From NCBI RefSeq assembly GCF_016650815.1, contig NZ_JAEKEZ010000026.1, positions 21,251-85,250 of the forward strand: a DNA stretch of 64,000 nucleotides. The letters run 5' to 3'. The notes below the pieces were generated by a model. That model searched no databases and had not been told where the DNA came from. It saw only the letters and a program-made list of their open reading frames with translations. Origin of the DNA: Pseudomonas sp. TH31 (GTDB taxonomy: Bacteria; Pseudomonadota; Gammaproteobacteria; Pseudomonadales; Pseudomonadaceae). Below, one piece after another: positions 39,457 to 48,626 of the stretch. Numbering within the stretch: position 1 is the first letter of the stretch; each line of letters opens with the position of its first letter. Made by a program: the position numbers and the translations under genes.

Positions 39457-40998
39457 ATGAGCGAATTCAACCTCGGTCGCCGGCGTGTCATGCAAGCGGT
39501 CGGCGCCGGTCTGTTGCTGCCCGGCCTGGCTCCGGCAGTCATCGCCTCGGTCCAGGATCGGCCGCAACTCACCGACGGCGTGCAGTCCGGCGACCTGCTG
39601 GGCGACCGGGCGATGGTCTGGAGCCGCAGCGATCGTCCGGCGCGGATGGTGGTGGAATGGGACACCCGCAGCCTGTTCACCAACCCGCGTCGTTTCGTTT
39701 CGCCCTTGGCGGATTCGCGCACGGACTTCACCGCCCGGGTCGAACTCACCGGCCTGCCTGCCGATCAGGCGATTTTCTACCGTGTGCACTTCGAAGACGC
39801 TCAGAACGGCACAAGCAGTGAACCCTGGTTCGGCCACTTGCGCAGCGTGCCTGCGGCCCGTCGGGACATTCGTTTTGTCTGGAGCGGTGACACCGTCGGC
39901 CAGGGCTTCGGCATCAACCCGGACATCGGCGGCATACGTATCTACGAAGCCATGCGCCTGCGCCTGCCGGACTTCTTTATCCACAGCGGCGACACCATCT
40001 ACGCTGACGGCCCGGTGCCCGCTCAACTGACCACCGAGAGCGGTCGGGTGTGGCGCAACATCACCAGCGAAGCCAAGAGCAAAGTCGCCGAAACCCTTGA
40101 TGAATATCGCGGCAATTATCGCTACAACCTGATGGACGAAAACATCCGCCGCTTCAACGCCGAGGTGCCGCAGATCTGGCAGTGGGACGACCACGAAGTG
40201 GTGAACAATTGGTCGCCGGGCAAGCAGTTGGACGAACGCTACAAGAGCAAAGATATCCACAGCCTGGTCGGCCGTGCGCGACAAGCCTGGCTTGAATATG
40301 CGCCGATGCGTTTGCAAGCCGCCGACAACGGCGGACGGATTTATCGCAAGCTCGGTTATGGGCCGATGCTTGATGTGTTCGTGCTCGACATGCGCAGTTA
40401 TCGTGGGGCGAATGACGACAACCTGGGTGGGGAGAAACCGTTTCTGGGGCGCGAGCAACTGGACTGGTTGAAGGCTTCGTTGAAAGCCTCCAGTGCACAA
40501 TGGAAAGTCATTGCCGCCGATATGCCGATTGGTCTCGGTGTGCCGGATGGAGAAGTCAGTCCGGGTGTGCCGCGTTGGGAAGCGGTGGCCAATGGTGACC
40601 CGGGACCGGCTCAGGGCCGCGAGCTGGAAATCGCCGAGTTGCTCGGATTTCTGCGGTCCCAGCAAGTGCGCAATTTCGTGTTCCTCACCGCGGATGTGCA
40701 TTACTGCGCGGCGCATCACTATCACCCGGAGCGCGCGGCGTTTCAGGATTTCGAACCGTTTTGGGAGTTTGTCGCCGGACCGTTGAATGCCGGGAGCTTC
40801 GGGCCTAATCCGCTGGATAAAACCTTTGGGCCGCAGGTGGTTTTCGAGAAAGCCCCACCGGCACAGAACACCTCGCCATTTGCCGGGTTTCAGTTTTTTG
40901 GCGAGGTGAATATCGATGGGCAGAGCGGGGAGATGAGCGTGGTGTTGCGGGATCTGGATGGGGTGAGTGTGTTTGAGCAGAAGCTGGCGCCGGTTTGA
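39457..40998 (+). CDS. PhoD-like Tat-exported alkaline phosphatase family protein
   Basis: This 513-residue metallophosphatase of the PhoD family is probably periplasmic and acts on phosphodiesters. The N-terminus has a twin-arginine signal (NLGRRRVMQAVGAGLLLPGLAPAVIA). A fibronectin-like N-domain (VQSGDLLGDRAMVWSRSDRPARMVVEW) follows, then a metal-binding core with FVWSGDTVGQG, FFIHSGDTIYADGP, WQWDDHEVVNNW, FVLDMRSYRG and FLTADVHYCAAHHY. The ATG at 39457 follows GGGAGAGC; an upstream in-frame ATG at 39400 would bury the Tat signal. It is monocistronic. Confidence 0.92.
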   Translation: MSEFNLGRRRVMQAVGAGLLLPGLAPAVIASVQDRPQLTDGVQSGDLLGDRAMVWSRSDRPARMVVEWDTRSLFTNPRRFVSPLADSRTDFTARVELTGLPADQAIFYRVHFEDAQNGTSSEPWFGHLRSVPAARRDIRFVWSGDTVGQGFGINPDIGGIRIYEAMRLRLPDFFIHSGDTIYADGPVPAQLTTESGRVWRNITSEAKSKVAETLDEYRGNYRYNLMDENIRRFNAEVPQIWQWDDHEVVNNWSPGKQLDERYKSKDIHSLVGRARQAWLEYAPMRLQAADNGGRIYRKLGYGPMLDVFVLDMRSYRGANDDNLGGEKPFLGREQLDWLKASLKASSAQWKVIAADMPIGLGVPDGEVSPGVPRWEAVANGDPGPAQGRELEIAELLGFLRSQQVRNFVFLTADVHYCAAHHYHPERAAFQDFEPFWEFVAGPLNAGSFGPNPLDKTFGPQVVFEKAPPAQNTSPFAGFQFFGEVNIDGQSGEMSVVLRDLDGVSVFEQKLAPV

Positions 40999-41025
40999 GA
41001 CTGTCAGGCATGGCGTAGATCAACT

Positions 41026-41114
41026 GTGGGAGCGGGCTTGCTCGCGATGACAGCTCAACATTCAACAGAGATGTTGGCTGTCAGACCGCTTTCGCGAGCA
41101 AGCTTTGCTCCTAC
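41026..41114. repeat. REP doublet, first of two in tandem
   Basis: GTGGGAGCGGGCTTGCTCGC and an inverted partner (diverged at its end, GCTTTGCTCCTAC) flank a spacer with a TGACAGC...GCTGTCA stem. Confidence 0.8.
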
Positions 41115-41159
41115 AGGGATTGTGGGGGGCACAGGTTTTATGCCTGACGCCGAACCATT

Positions 41160-41248
41160 GTGGGAGCGAGCCTGCTCGCGATGACGGCTTCACATTCAAT
41201 GAAGATGTTGGCTGTCAGATCGCTTTCGCGAGCAAGCCCGCTCCCACA
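41160..41248. repeat. REP doublet, second of two in tandem
   Basis: This has the same organisation as the doublet at 41026, about 134 bases away, with a related spacer (TTCA/ACATTCAA...GATGTTGGCTGTCAGA). The tandem arrangement suggests duplication of the whole element. Confidence 0.8.
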
Positions 41249-41262
41249 GGGGATGTGTTGTG

Positions 41263-43788
41263 TCAGTAAACGTCGCGGCGGTAGCGGCCTTGTTCGATCA
41301 AGCGATCGACCTCTTCGATGCCGAGCACTTGGTTGAGCGCGTGATCCACGCCCGACGCCATGCCTTGCAAGCTGCCGCAGATGTAGATCACGGCGCCGTC
41401 GGCCAGCCATTTTTTCAGCTCGGCGGCGGATTCGCGCAGGCGATCCTGGACGTAGATTTTCTCGGCCTGATCCCGGGAAAACGCCAGGTCCAGGCGCTCC
41501 AGATCACCCTCAATCAACCAGCCCTCCAGCTCATCGCGACACAGGAAGTCGTGCTGGCGATTTCGCTCGCCAAACAACAGCCAATGCCGTTGCTGTCCGT
41601 CGGCAATCCGCGCCTTGAGCAAACTGCGCAGCCCGGCCAGGCCCGTGCCGTTGCCCAGCAGGATCATCGGCACCGGCTCGGTCGGCAGGTGGAAACCGCT
41701 GTTGCGCCGTATCCGCAAACTGATGCTGGCACCCACTGGCGCGTGTTCGGTCAGCCAGCCGGAGCCGATGCCGAGGCTGCCGTCGGGGTGCTGTTCCTGG
41801 CGCACGATCAGTTCCAGCACGCCGTCGGCGGCAATCGAGGCAATCGAGTATTCACGCATGGCCAACGGCACCAGCGCCTGCACCAATGCCTGGGCGTGCA
41901 GACCCACCAGATGCGCCCGGTTTTCGGCCAGTTGTCGACTGGCGAGGGCTTGATCCAGCGGTTGCGAGAGACCATCGAGTTCAACGCTGGCCCGACCGTC
42001 AATCCCCAAGCCATCGAGAAAATGCTCAATCGCCCACGGGCAATTGCGCGGCATGACTTCCACCAGGTCACCGGCCAGCCAACTGCTGGTGCTTGGGGCA
42101 ATAAGACCCACCAGGTACACCGGCGAACCGCAGCTGTCCGGGTTGAGCAGTTCGCGACGGGCCAGCGTCCAGTTGTCGTAGCTGGGCGCTTGCCAGGTGT
42201 CCACCGGCGCCTGTCCGGTCAGCAGGCCAAGTTGCTGTTGCCAGTGACGCAAGGCGTAGGGGTCGCCGCTGTCGACTTCCACCGGGGCAAACAGCGTCTT
42301 GCCGCCGTGTTCGCCGAGCCAGGCGTGCAAGCGGCGGGCGAAGCCGCAGAAGTGTTGATATTGCCGATCACCGAGACCAAGCACCGCGTAGTTCAAACTC
42401 TCCAGGCTCAACGCCCGGCCCAGCACCTTGCGTTCGAAACCACGGGCGCTGTCCGGCGCTTCGCCGTCGCCGAAGGTGCTGACCACAAACAGCGCATTGC
42501 TCGAATCACACAGATCCTGTTCGCTGACATTCGCCAGCGGCTGCACCTTCACCGGCAACCCGGCGGCCTGCAATTGCCCGGCGGTCTGCCAGGCCAGTTG
42601 CTCGGCAAAGCCGCTCTGGCTGGCGAAGCCGATCAGCCACGCGGGTGCGTCGCCGCCCGGTTGCACCAGGCCTTTACGCGCGTCCTTGATCTGGCGTTTC
42701 TTGCGCCGACGATCCAGGTACAGCAACCAGCCCGTGACGAAAAACAGTGGCATGGTCAGCGCGCTGAGCGTCAGGATGATCCGCCCGATGATGCCGAAGT
42801 AACTGCCGGTGTGCAGCGCGTAGAGGCTGGTCAGTAATTGCGCCTTGAGGCTCTTGTCGCTGTAGCGATCATGGCGTTTGACGATACCGGTCGCTGGATC
42901 AAGAGTGATCTGGTTCAGCGCGCGGTCATGGGGCGAGGTGTTCAGCAGGTAGAACACCGTGGCCGGCTGGCCAGCCACCGGCGGCATGCGGATGTTGTAG
43001 GCGCACAGGTGTGGGCCGGCGGCGCTGTAGATGCTGCTCCACATCGCAGCGTAATCGGCAGTCGGCGCCGGACCGCTCGGTGCCGGCCCGCGGTTGCGAA
43101 CCCGTTCGTTTTGCGGCGCATCCGACAGCAGTTTGGTCAGGCCCTGGTTGTACCACTCGTAAGACCAGGACAACCCGGTCAGCGCGGCCAACAGGTAAAA
43201 CATCAGGCACCAGGTCCCGGCTACCGAGTGCAAATCCCAGTTGAAGCTGCGGCCCTTTTTCTTCCAGTCCAGGGTCAGCCAGGCACGCCAGTTTTTCCAT
43301 TGGCGCGGCCAGCGCAGGTACAGGCCGGAGAGGCAGAAGAACACCAGGATCAACGTGCACGCACCAGTGATCTGCCGCCCGGTATCGCCCATCGCGAGGA
43401 AGCGGTGCAATTGCAGCATCAGGGCGAAGAAGTCCTGGCCGGTGGCGTCGCCCATGAACTCGGCGGTGTACGGGTCGAAGTAACGCATCTCGCCGCGGCG
43501 CTCGCCCGGCGGCGGGGTGTAGATCACCCGCGCGGCGTTGCCGCTGTCGGTCTCGACCCAGAGCATCGAGACTTTCTTGCCGGACGCGGCTTCGATCCGT
43601 TCAACCAGTTCGACGGGCGGCAGGACGCCGGCAACCTGCTTCTTGACCTGCAGCACAGAAGGATTCAAGGCCCGCAGGATTTCATCCTGAAACGACACGG
43701 TTGCCCCGGTGATGCCCATCAAGGCCAGGATCAGCCCGGCGCTGATGCCAAAAAACCAGTGCAACTGGAACAGGGTTTTCTTCAACAC
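41263..43788 (-). CDS. PepSY-domain flavodoxin/NADPH reductase fusion near PiuA
   Basis: This 841-residue inner-membrane protein belongs to the PepSY-TM type fused to a sulfite-reductase-like flavoprotein. The N-terminal half has PepSY membrane helices (FQLHWFFGISAGLILALMGITGATVSF; FFCLSGLYLRWPRQW). A flavodoxin domain follows from about 408 (WLIGFASQSGFAEQLAWQTAG), then FAD-binding (REYSIASI, GNGTGLAGLRSLLK) and NADPH-binding parts. By family it probably reduces ferric siderophore iron. The GTG at 43788 follows AAGG and opens the first helix. It is the ortholog position of P. aeruginosa PA4513, next to piuA. Confidence 0.85.
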   Translation of the reverse strand: MLKKTLFQLHWFFGISAGLILALMGITGATVSFQDEILRALNPSVLQVKKQVAGVLPPVELVERIEAASGKKVSMLWVETDSGNAARVIYTPPPGERRGEMRYFDPYTAEFMGDATGQDFFALMLQLHRFLAMGDTGRQITGACTLILVFFCLSGLYLRWPRQWKNWRAWLTLDWKKKGRSFNWDLHSVAGTWCLMFYLLAALTGLSWSYEWYNQGLTKLLSDAPQNERVRNRGPAPSGPAPTADYAAMWSSIYSAAGPHLCAYNIRMPPVAGQPATVFYLLNTSPHDRALNQITLDPATGIVKRHDRYSDKSLKAQLLTSLYALHTGSYFGIIGRIILTLSALTMPLFFVTGWLLYLDRRRKKRQIKDARKGLVQPGGDAPAWLIGFASQSGFAEQLAWQTAGQLQAAGLPVKVQPLANVSEQDLCDSSNALFVVSTFGDGEAPDSARGFERKVLGRALSLESLNYAVLGLGDRQYQHFCGFARRLHAWLGEHGGKTLFAPVEVDSGDPYALRHWQQQLGLLTGQAPVDTWQAPSYDNWTLARRELLNPDSCGSPVYLVGLIAPSTSSWLAGDLVEVMPRNCPWAIEHFLDGLGIDGRASVELDGLSQPLDQALASRQLAENRAHLVGLHAQALVQALVPLAMREYSIASIAADGVLELIVRQEQHPDGSLGIGSGWLTEHAPVGASISLRIRRNSGFHLPTEPVPMILLGNGTGLAGLRSLLKARIADGQQRHWLLFGERNRQHDFLCRDELEGWLIEGDLERLDLAFSRDQAEKIYVQDRLRESAAELKKWLADGAVIYICGSLQGMASGVDHALNQVLGIEEVDRLIEQGRYRRDVY

Positions 43789-43871
43789 GTCGCTCGCCTT
43801 GTTCGTTCGAAAATAATCATCACGGCGCGCATTATGCCGTGGGTTGTCGAGAAACATTCTTTATTACGCAC

Positions 43872-43903
43872 AAAAGCCCCGTTCACCTGGATGAACGGGG
43901 CTT
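43872..43903 (-). terminator. Terminator of the piuA transcript
   Basis: AAGCCCCGTTCA pairs with TGAACGGGGCTT around 6 bases; on the minus strand the stem runs into TTTTG. It separates piuA from the downstream flavoprotein gene. Confidence 0.7.
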
Positions 43904-43917
43904 CAGCCCGATGGCAA

Positions 43918-44014
43918 CGTAGGCGCTGGCGAAGCCTGCGATCTTTTGACTTTTGGCGATTTCAGTACCGCCAAAATCAACATCAAAAGATCGCAGCCTT
44001 CGGCAGCTCCTACA
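43918..44014. repeat. Diverged palindromic repeat, AGCTGCCGAAGGCTGCGATC family
   Basis: The left arm is a diverged copy (GTAGGCGCTGGCGAAGCCTG) and the right arm is a standard copy. Between them is a nested stem TTTTGGCG...CGCCAAAA (43951-43976). It adjoins the piuA stop. Confidence 0.7.
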
Positions 44015-44023
44015 GTGATTGGG

Positions 44024-46281
44024 TTAGAAGTGGAAGTTCGCGCTCAGCAGCGCGGTACGACCCGCCGCCACGTGGGCGTAATGTGTCTGGAATACCTGGT
44101 CGAAGTAACGCTTGTCGGTCAGGTTCTGCACGTTGAGTTGCAGGTCGACGTTCTTGGTCAGGGCGTAGCTGGCCATTGCGTCGTAACGCCAGTAGGACGG
44201 GATCTCCACCGAGTTGGCGACGTTGCCGAACTGCGAGTCGACGAAGGTCGCGCCGCCGCCAACGGTCAACTTTTCCGGGATCAGGTCGTAAGTCGACCAC
44301 AGGGTGAAGTTGTTCCGTGGAGTGCTTGGCATATGGTTGCCTTTGTCGGCCGCGAGGGTGGTCTTGACCACTTCGCTTTCCATGTAGGTGTAGCCGCCGA
44401 AGACTTTCCAGTTACGGGTCAGTTTGCCGGTGTAGGTCAGTTCCAGGCCGTTGACGGTTTGCTCGCCGTCCAGCACTTGGGTGGTGGCGCCGTCCGGATC
44501 GTCGATACGGGCGTTGGTTTTCTCGGTGCGGAACAGTGCGGCGGTCAGCGACAGGTCGTCACCGAAGAAGTCCCACTTGGTGCCGACTTCGTAGTTGCGG
44601 TTCTTTTCCGGCTCCAGGTCGCTGTTGTTCGCCGCCAGTTCCAGGCTGCCGTTACCGCTGGTTTCACCGGCCGGGTTGCTGGAGGTGGAGTAGGCCGCGT
44701 ACACGCTGCCGTTAGGCAACGGGTTGTAGACCACGCCGATCTGGTAGTTCAGCAGGTCGCTGGTGTTCTCCGGGAGAAACTGCCCGCTGGCGTGGTACGG
44801 CCCGCATTGGCGTAGCCGCTGGATTCGGTCTGGTAGTTGTCGTAACGCAGCCCCAGGTTCAGGGACCATTGTTCGTTGAACTTCAGGGTGTCGAACACAT
44901 AAGCGGCAGCCGTTTTGGTGTCGGTGTCGGTGAAGGCGTTGCTGTCGGTGATAGTGCCCGACCAGTTATCCCCAGGCGTCGGCTTGTACAGGTTGGTGCA
45001 GGCGCCGGAGTTGAACAGTGCGCGGTTGCATGTGGTGCCGCTGGCGGTCGAGGTCAGGATGTACGGGCGGTTGTGGGTGTCCTGATAAGAGAACTCCAGG
45101 CCGGTGACCAGGCTGTGTTCGATCGCGCCGGTATTGAACTTGGCGCTCAGGTCGGTCTGGTTGACCCAGCCGCTGGACGTCGAGTTACGGCTTTTCGCGC
45201 CACGGTACACACTACCGTTGGTTACGTTGCCCTTGCTGTCGTCAGGGTTGCTGACGATGTAGTCCAGGGTCGAACGGGACATGCGGAAGCTGTTGGAAAC
45301 GGTCAGGCCATCATTCAGATCGTGCTCGATCTTGAGGGTGCCGCTGTCGTCGCTGGTCTCGCGATAGTCGCGACCGGTGAGGCCGTAGAAGTTGTCGCGA
45401 TTGACGTTGGCCGGTTTGTCGACCTGGTACTTGCTGCGATTCGGGCTGAGGGTCAACGGGATGCCGTAGTCCGGGATATCGTTACTTTCGTTGTGGTAGT
45501 AACCGACGATCACACGGGTGTCGGTGCCCAGGCCGAAGGAGAAGGTCGGCGCCACGCCCCAGCGGCTGACCTCCACGGCATCACGGCCGGCGACGTTGGC
45601 TTCGTGCTTCATCAGGTTCAGGCGAAAGGCCGAGGTGTCGTTGATCTGCTGGTTCAGATCGAGGGTGGTGCGCTTGGTCTGGTCCGAGCCCCAGGTGAAG
45701 CCGCCGTCGTAGAAGTTGCCCAGTTTGGCGGTCTTGCTGACCAGGTTCAGGCTACCACCGGTGGAGCCGGCGCCGGTGAAGGCCGAGCCCGGGCCTTTGC
45801 TGATTTCGACCGATTCAACGTCGAAGATCTCGCGGCTTTGGGACGCGGGGTCGCGCATGCCGTCGATGAACACATCGCTTTCAGCGTTGAAGCCGCGAAT
45901 GATCGGACGGTCGCCGGCCGGGTTGCCCCCTTCGCCGGCACCGAAGGTGATGCCCGGCGTGGTGCGCAAGGCGTCGACCAGACTGGTCGCGCCGGTGTCG
46001 CGGATCACTTGTTGCGGGATCACAGTGACGCTTTTTGGCGTTTCGCGAAGCGGCGCAGTGTACTTCTTGGAGGCCGAGGTATCGGTTTTGTAGGAGGTGT
46101 CTTCCTGGTCGCCAACAACGCTGGTGGCGTCGAGGGAAATCGCATTGCCCGGTGCTTTTTCGTCCGTCTTCTCGGCCGCGAAAACCATCTGGCCAGCGGA
46201 GCCGGCGGTAATTGCCATGCCAATGGCAGAGGCGAGCAAGCGCGGTGAACGGACGGGTGATTGTAGTGGTTGGCGTGACAT
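44024..46281 (-). CDS. piuA: TonB-dependent siderophore receptor PiuA, frameshifted as read (one base missing)
   Basis: This is an outer-membrane ferric-siderophore receptor. The start at 46281 (MSRQPLQSPVRS, after GGAGGGGAATTCAC) gives a signal peptide. The plug domain (SVTVIPQQVIRDTGATSLVDALRTTPGI) and the barrel follow. The frame breaks after YANAGRTTPAGSFS: RRTPATC-stop is read where RENTSDLLNYQIGVVYNP is expected. That continuation is in the next frame to the terminal ...LLSANFHF. One base missing from the CC at 44770-44771 (plus strand) explains it; the repaired length is 752 residues. The neighbours (piuC, PA4513-like gene) support PiuA. As read the protein loses its last third. Confidence 0.88.
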
Positions 46282-46488
46282 GTGAATTCCCCTCCCCAAG
46301 GATTTGAGGCCGCGGAATATAAGGTAAACAGGTATCTGTATCAATTGCGAAACATTATTATTCGTGACAAATTTACATTCTTTACAATTTGACCTTACGG
46401 TTTTTGGTGTCTCGTTCGTCTCTGGGGTTTTACACGGGCAATAAGAATCAATACCATTGGCGCCCCTCTGTTTTCAGGTGTCGTCTCC
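46282..46488. promoter_or_regulatory. Divergent piuA / piuC promoter region with a possible Fur site
   Basis: This 207-base AT-rich gap contains TTGCGAAACATTATTATTC near 46344-46362, which partly matches one half of a Fur box. Iron control is expected for piuA by family knowledge; the site itself is only a weak match. Confidence 0.35.
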
Positions 46489-47169
46489 ATGTTGCTGCAC
46501 ATTCCCGGCGTGTTCGCGAAAGAAGAAGTGCAGCGCATCCGCGAGGCCCTGGAGCAAGCGGATTGGGCCGACGGAAAAATCACCGCCGGCTTTCAGTCGG
46601 CCAAGGCCAAGCACAACTTGCAATTGCCGGAAGGTCATCCGCTGGCCAAGGAAATCGGTGCGGCGATGCTTGAGCGGTTGTGGAAAAATCCACAGTTCAT
46701 GTCAGCGGCGTTACCGAGCAAGGTCTTCCCGCCGTTGCTGAACTGTTACACGGCGGGCGGCAGTTTCGACTTCCACATCGACAATGCCGTGCGTCAGCCC
46801 AAGGGCAGCCTCGAGCGCGTGCGCACCGACCTGTCGGCGACGCTGTTCTTCAGCGAACCGGACGACTACGACGGCGGTGAACTGGAAATCCAGGACACCT
46901 TTGGCACCCAACGCGTCAAGTTGCCCGCCGGTGACATGGTCCTGTACCCCGGCAGCAGCCTGCACAAGGTCAACGCCGTCACCTGGGGGGCGCGTTATGC
47001 CTCATTCTTCTGGACACAGAGCCTGGTCCGCGAAGACAGCCAGCGCGCCTTGCTGTTCGAGATGGACGGGGCAATCCAGCAACTGACCCAGGACATGCCC
47101 GACCATCCTTCGCTGATTCGCCTCACCGGCACTTATCACAACCTGTTGCGCCGCTGGGTCGAGGTATGA
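46489..47169 (+). CDS. piuC: PKHD-type Fe(II)/2-oxoglutarate dioxygenase PiuC
   Basis: This 226-residue hydroxylase of the YbiX/PiuC family is encoded beside siderophore receptors. The iron ligands are His96 and Asp98 (FDFHIDNAV) and His159 (YPGSSLHKV), with Arg169 positioned for 2-oxoglutarate. It starts MLLHIPGVFAKEEVQ. It diverges from piuA and overlaps the next gene by 4 bases. The physiological substrate is not established. Confidence 0.94.
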   Translation: MLLHIPGVFAKEEVQRIREALEQADWADGKITAGFQSAKAKHNLQLPEGHPLAKEIGAAMLERLWKNPQFMSAALPSKVFPPLLNCYTAGGSFDFHIDNAVRQPKGSLERVRTDLSATLFFSEPDDYDGGELEIQDTFGTQRVKLPAGDMVLYPGSSLHKVNAVTWGARYASFFWTQSLVREDSQRALLFEMDGAIQQLTQDMPDHPSLIRLTGTYHNLLRRWVEV

Positions 47170-47950
47170 GTTATCAACTGCGTCGCGAGGAAGTCCTCGA
47201 CGGTGACCGGCTCAAAGCCATGCTTGAGGAAAGCCCCGCGCGGGCGGCCCAGGCGATTCTGCTCGCGGCGCGCGAAGGCGTGCTCGATGCTCAGGCGCTG
47301 CTGGGGCAGATTCTGCTGGACGGGCAGGGCATCGAGCAGGATCAGCCACTGGCAGTGCGCTGGTTCGGGATCGCCGCCCAGAGCGGACATTTGATGGCGC
47401 GCAACATGCTCGGTCGTTGTCATGAACATGGCTGGGGGTGCACCGCCGACGCCACGCTCGCCGCGAAATATTATCGTGGCGCCGCCGAGGCCGGCCTGGA
47501 CTGGGCAATGTACAACTACGCCAACCTGCTGGCCACCGGGCGCGGCGTGGCAGAAGACCAGGTGCTCGCGCTGATTCTTTATCGCCGCGCCGCCGAATTG
47601 GGCCATGCGAAATCGATGAACCTGCTGGGGCGTTATCTGGAAGACGGACGGGTTTGTCAGGCGGATCCGCAGGCTGCGCGCGACTGGTATCGACGCTCGG
47701 CGCTCGGCGGGGACTTTCGTGGGCAGTTCAGTTACGCCACGGTGCTGGCGGATCAGGGCCATATCGACGACGCGCTGGATTGGTTGCGCAAGGCATTGGC
47801 CGGCGGGAATCTGAGTTTTTGCGGGTGGCGAGTCAGACCCTCCTGGGCGCAGAGCATCCACGCATTCGCGAGTTAGCGGCGCTTTATCATCGACGCTGCA
47901 TTCAACTGAGCGATGAACGGAATGTAATTGGGGTTGTTGAGTCGCTTTAA
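47166..47950 (+). CDS. Sel1-repeat protein of the piu cluster, frameshifted as read (one base missing)
   Basis: This alpha/alpha-repeat scaffold protein has about five SEL1 units (AVRWFGIAAQSGHLMARNMLGRCHEHGWG; AAKYYRGAAEAGLDWAMYNYANLLATGRG; ALILYRRAAELGHAKSMNLLGRYLEDG; ARDWYRRSALGGDFRGQFSYATVL). The frame read from 47166 ends at 47876 with an out-of-character tail (FCGWRVRPSWAQ). One added T in the TTTTT at 47816-47820 gives NLSFLRVASQTLLGAEHPRIRELAALYHRR to 47950, a smooth 261-residue protein. Its ATGA start overlaps piuC. It corresponds by position to P. aeruginosa PA4516. Confidence 0.8.
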
Positions 47951-48007
47951 ATCACTATGATTGAAAACTAATCACAACTTATCAAACTGCTTCCTGGAGA
48001 CGAAATC

Positions 48008-48271
48008 ATGGCTGCGACCAAAGTACTCACTGCCCATGTACCCTTGGAGCTTGCCGATAAAGTCGACCAGATGGCTGCCAGAATGGAGCGTTCCCGGGGC
48101 TGGATCGTGAAGCAGGCGCTTGCCGACTGGGTCGATCTGGAGGAGGAGCGAAGCCGACTTACGCGCGAAGCAATGGCTGACGTTGATGCTGGGCGGGTGA
48201 TCGATCATCAGTCTGTACAAGCTTGGGCAGAAAGTTTGAATACCGATACGCCGTTACCGGTTCCGCATTGA
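48008..48271 (+). CDS. Ribbon-helix-helix antitoxin (CopG/RHH type)
   Basis: This 87-residue protein has an N-terminal RHH fold (KVLTAHVPLELADKVDQMAARMERSRGWIVKQALADWV) that binds DNA and probably autoregulates the pair. The acidic C-terminus should neutralise the toxin. Its TGA overlaps the next ATG by one base, the usual antitoxin-first order. Confidence 0.88.
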   Translation: MAATKVLTAHVPLELADKVDQMAARMERSRGWIVKQALADWVDLEEERSRLTREAMADVDAGRVIDHQSVQAWAESLNTDTPLPVPH

Positions 48272-48546
48272 TGGAGTTGAAGTGGACGAATAAGGCGTTA
48301 TCGGATCTCGCGCGGCTTTTCGATTTTCTGGTCATTGCCAATCGTCTTGCAGCCGCTCGTACTGTGCAGTCTCTCACTCAAGCCCCCACGGCTTTACTCA
48401 GCAATCCGCGAATAGGAGAGAGGGTCGACGAGTTTGAACCGCGCGATGTGCGCAGACTTTTGGTCGGCCATTACGAAATGCGGTATGAGATTCAAGGCTC
48501 CACGCTCTACATTCTTCGTCTGTGGCATGTGAGAGAAGATCGATAA
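48271..48546 (+). CDS. RelE/ParE-family toxin
   Basis: This 91-residue protein (MELKWTNKALSDLARLFDFL) has the ParE pattern: LSNPRIGERVDEFEPRDVRRLLVGHYEMRYEIQGSTLYILRLWHVRED, with the C-terminal Arg/Trp/His set. ParE members poison gyrase, RelE members cut mRNA; which applies here is not decided. The ATG at 48271 overlaps the antitoxin stop. A bidirectional terminator follows. Confidence 0.9.
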   Translation: MELKWTNKALSDLARLFDFLVIANRLAAARTVQSLTQAPTALLSNPRIGERVDEFEPRDVRRLLVGHYEMRYEIQGSTLYILRLWHVREDR

Positions 48547-48578
48547 CATCGTCCCTGCAGCTTGGAATGCCAGACACA

Positions 48579-48608
48579 AAAAAGCCCATGACACGTCATG
48601 GGCTTTTT
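48579..48608. terminator. Bidirectional terminator between the toxin gene and speC
   Basis: AAAAAGCCCATGA and TCATGGGCTTTTT form a perfect 13-base stem with a 4-base loop and T-tracts on both strands, serving both convergent transcripts. Confidence 0.9.
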
Positions 48609-48626
48609 GGTTTTTGCGTACTGCGC

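Noticed and set aside
41260..44136. Plus-strand frames of 525 and 432 codons across the flavoprotein gene
   Set aside because: They are rich in Gln/Arg/His with no motifs, and they mirror a gene with clear PepSY and flavodoxin domains.
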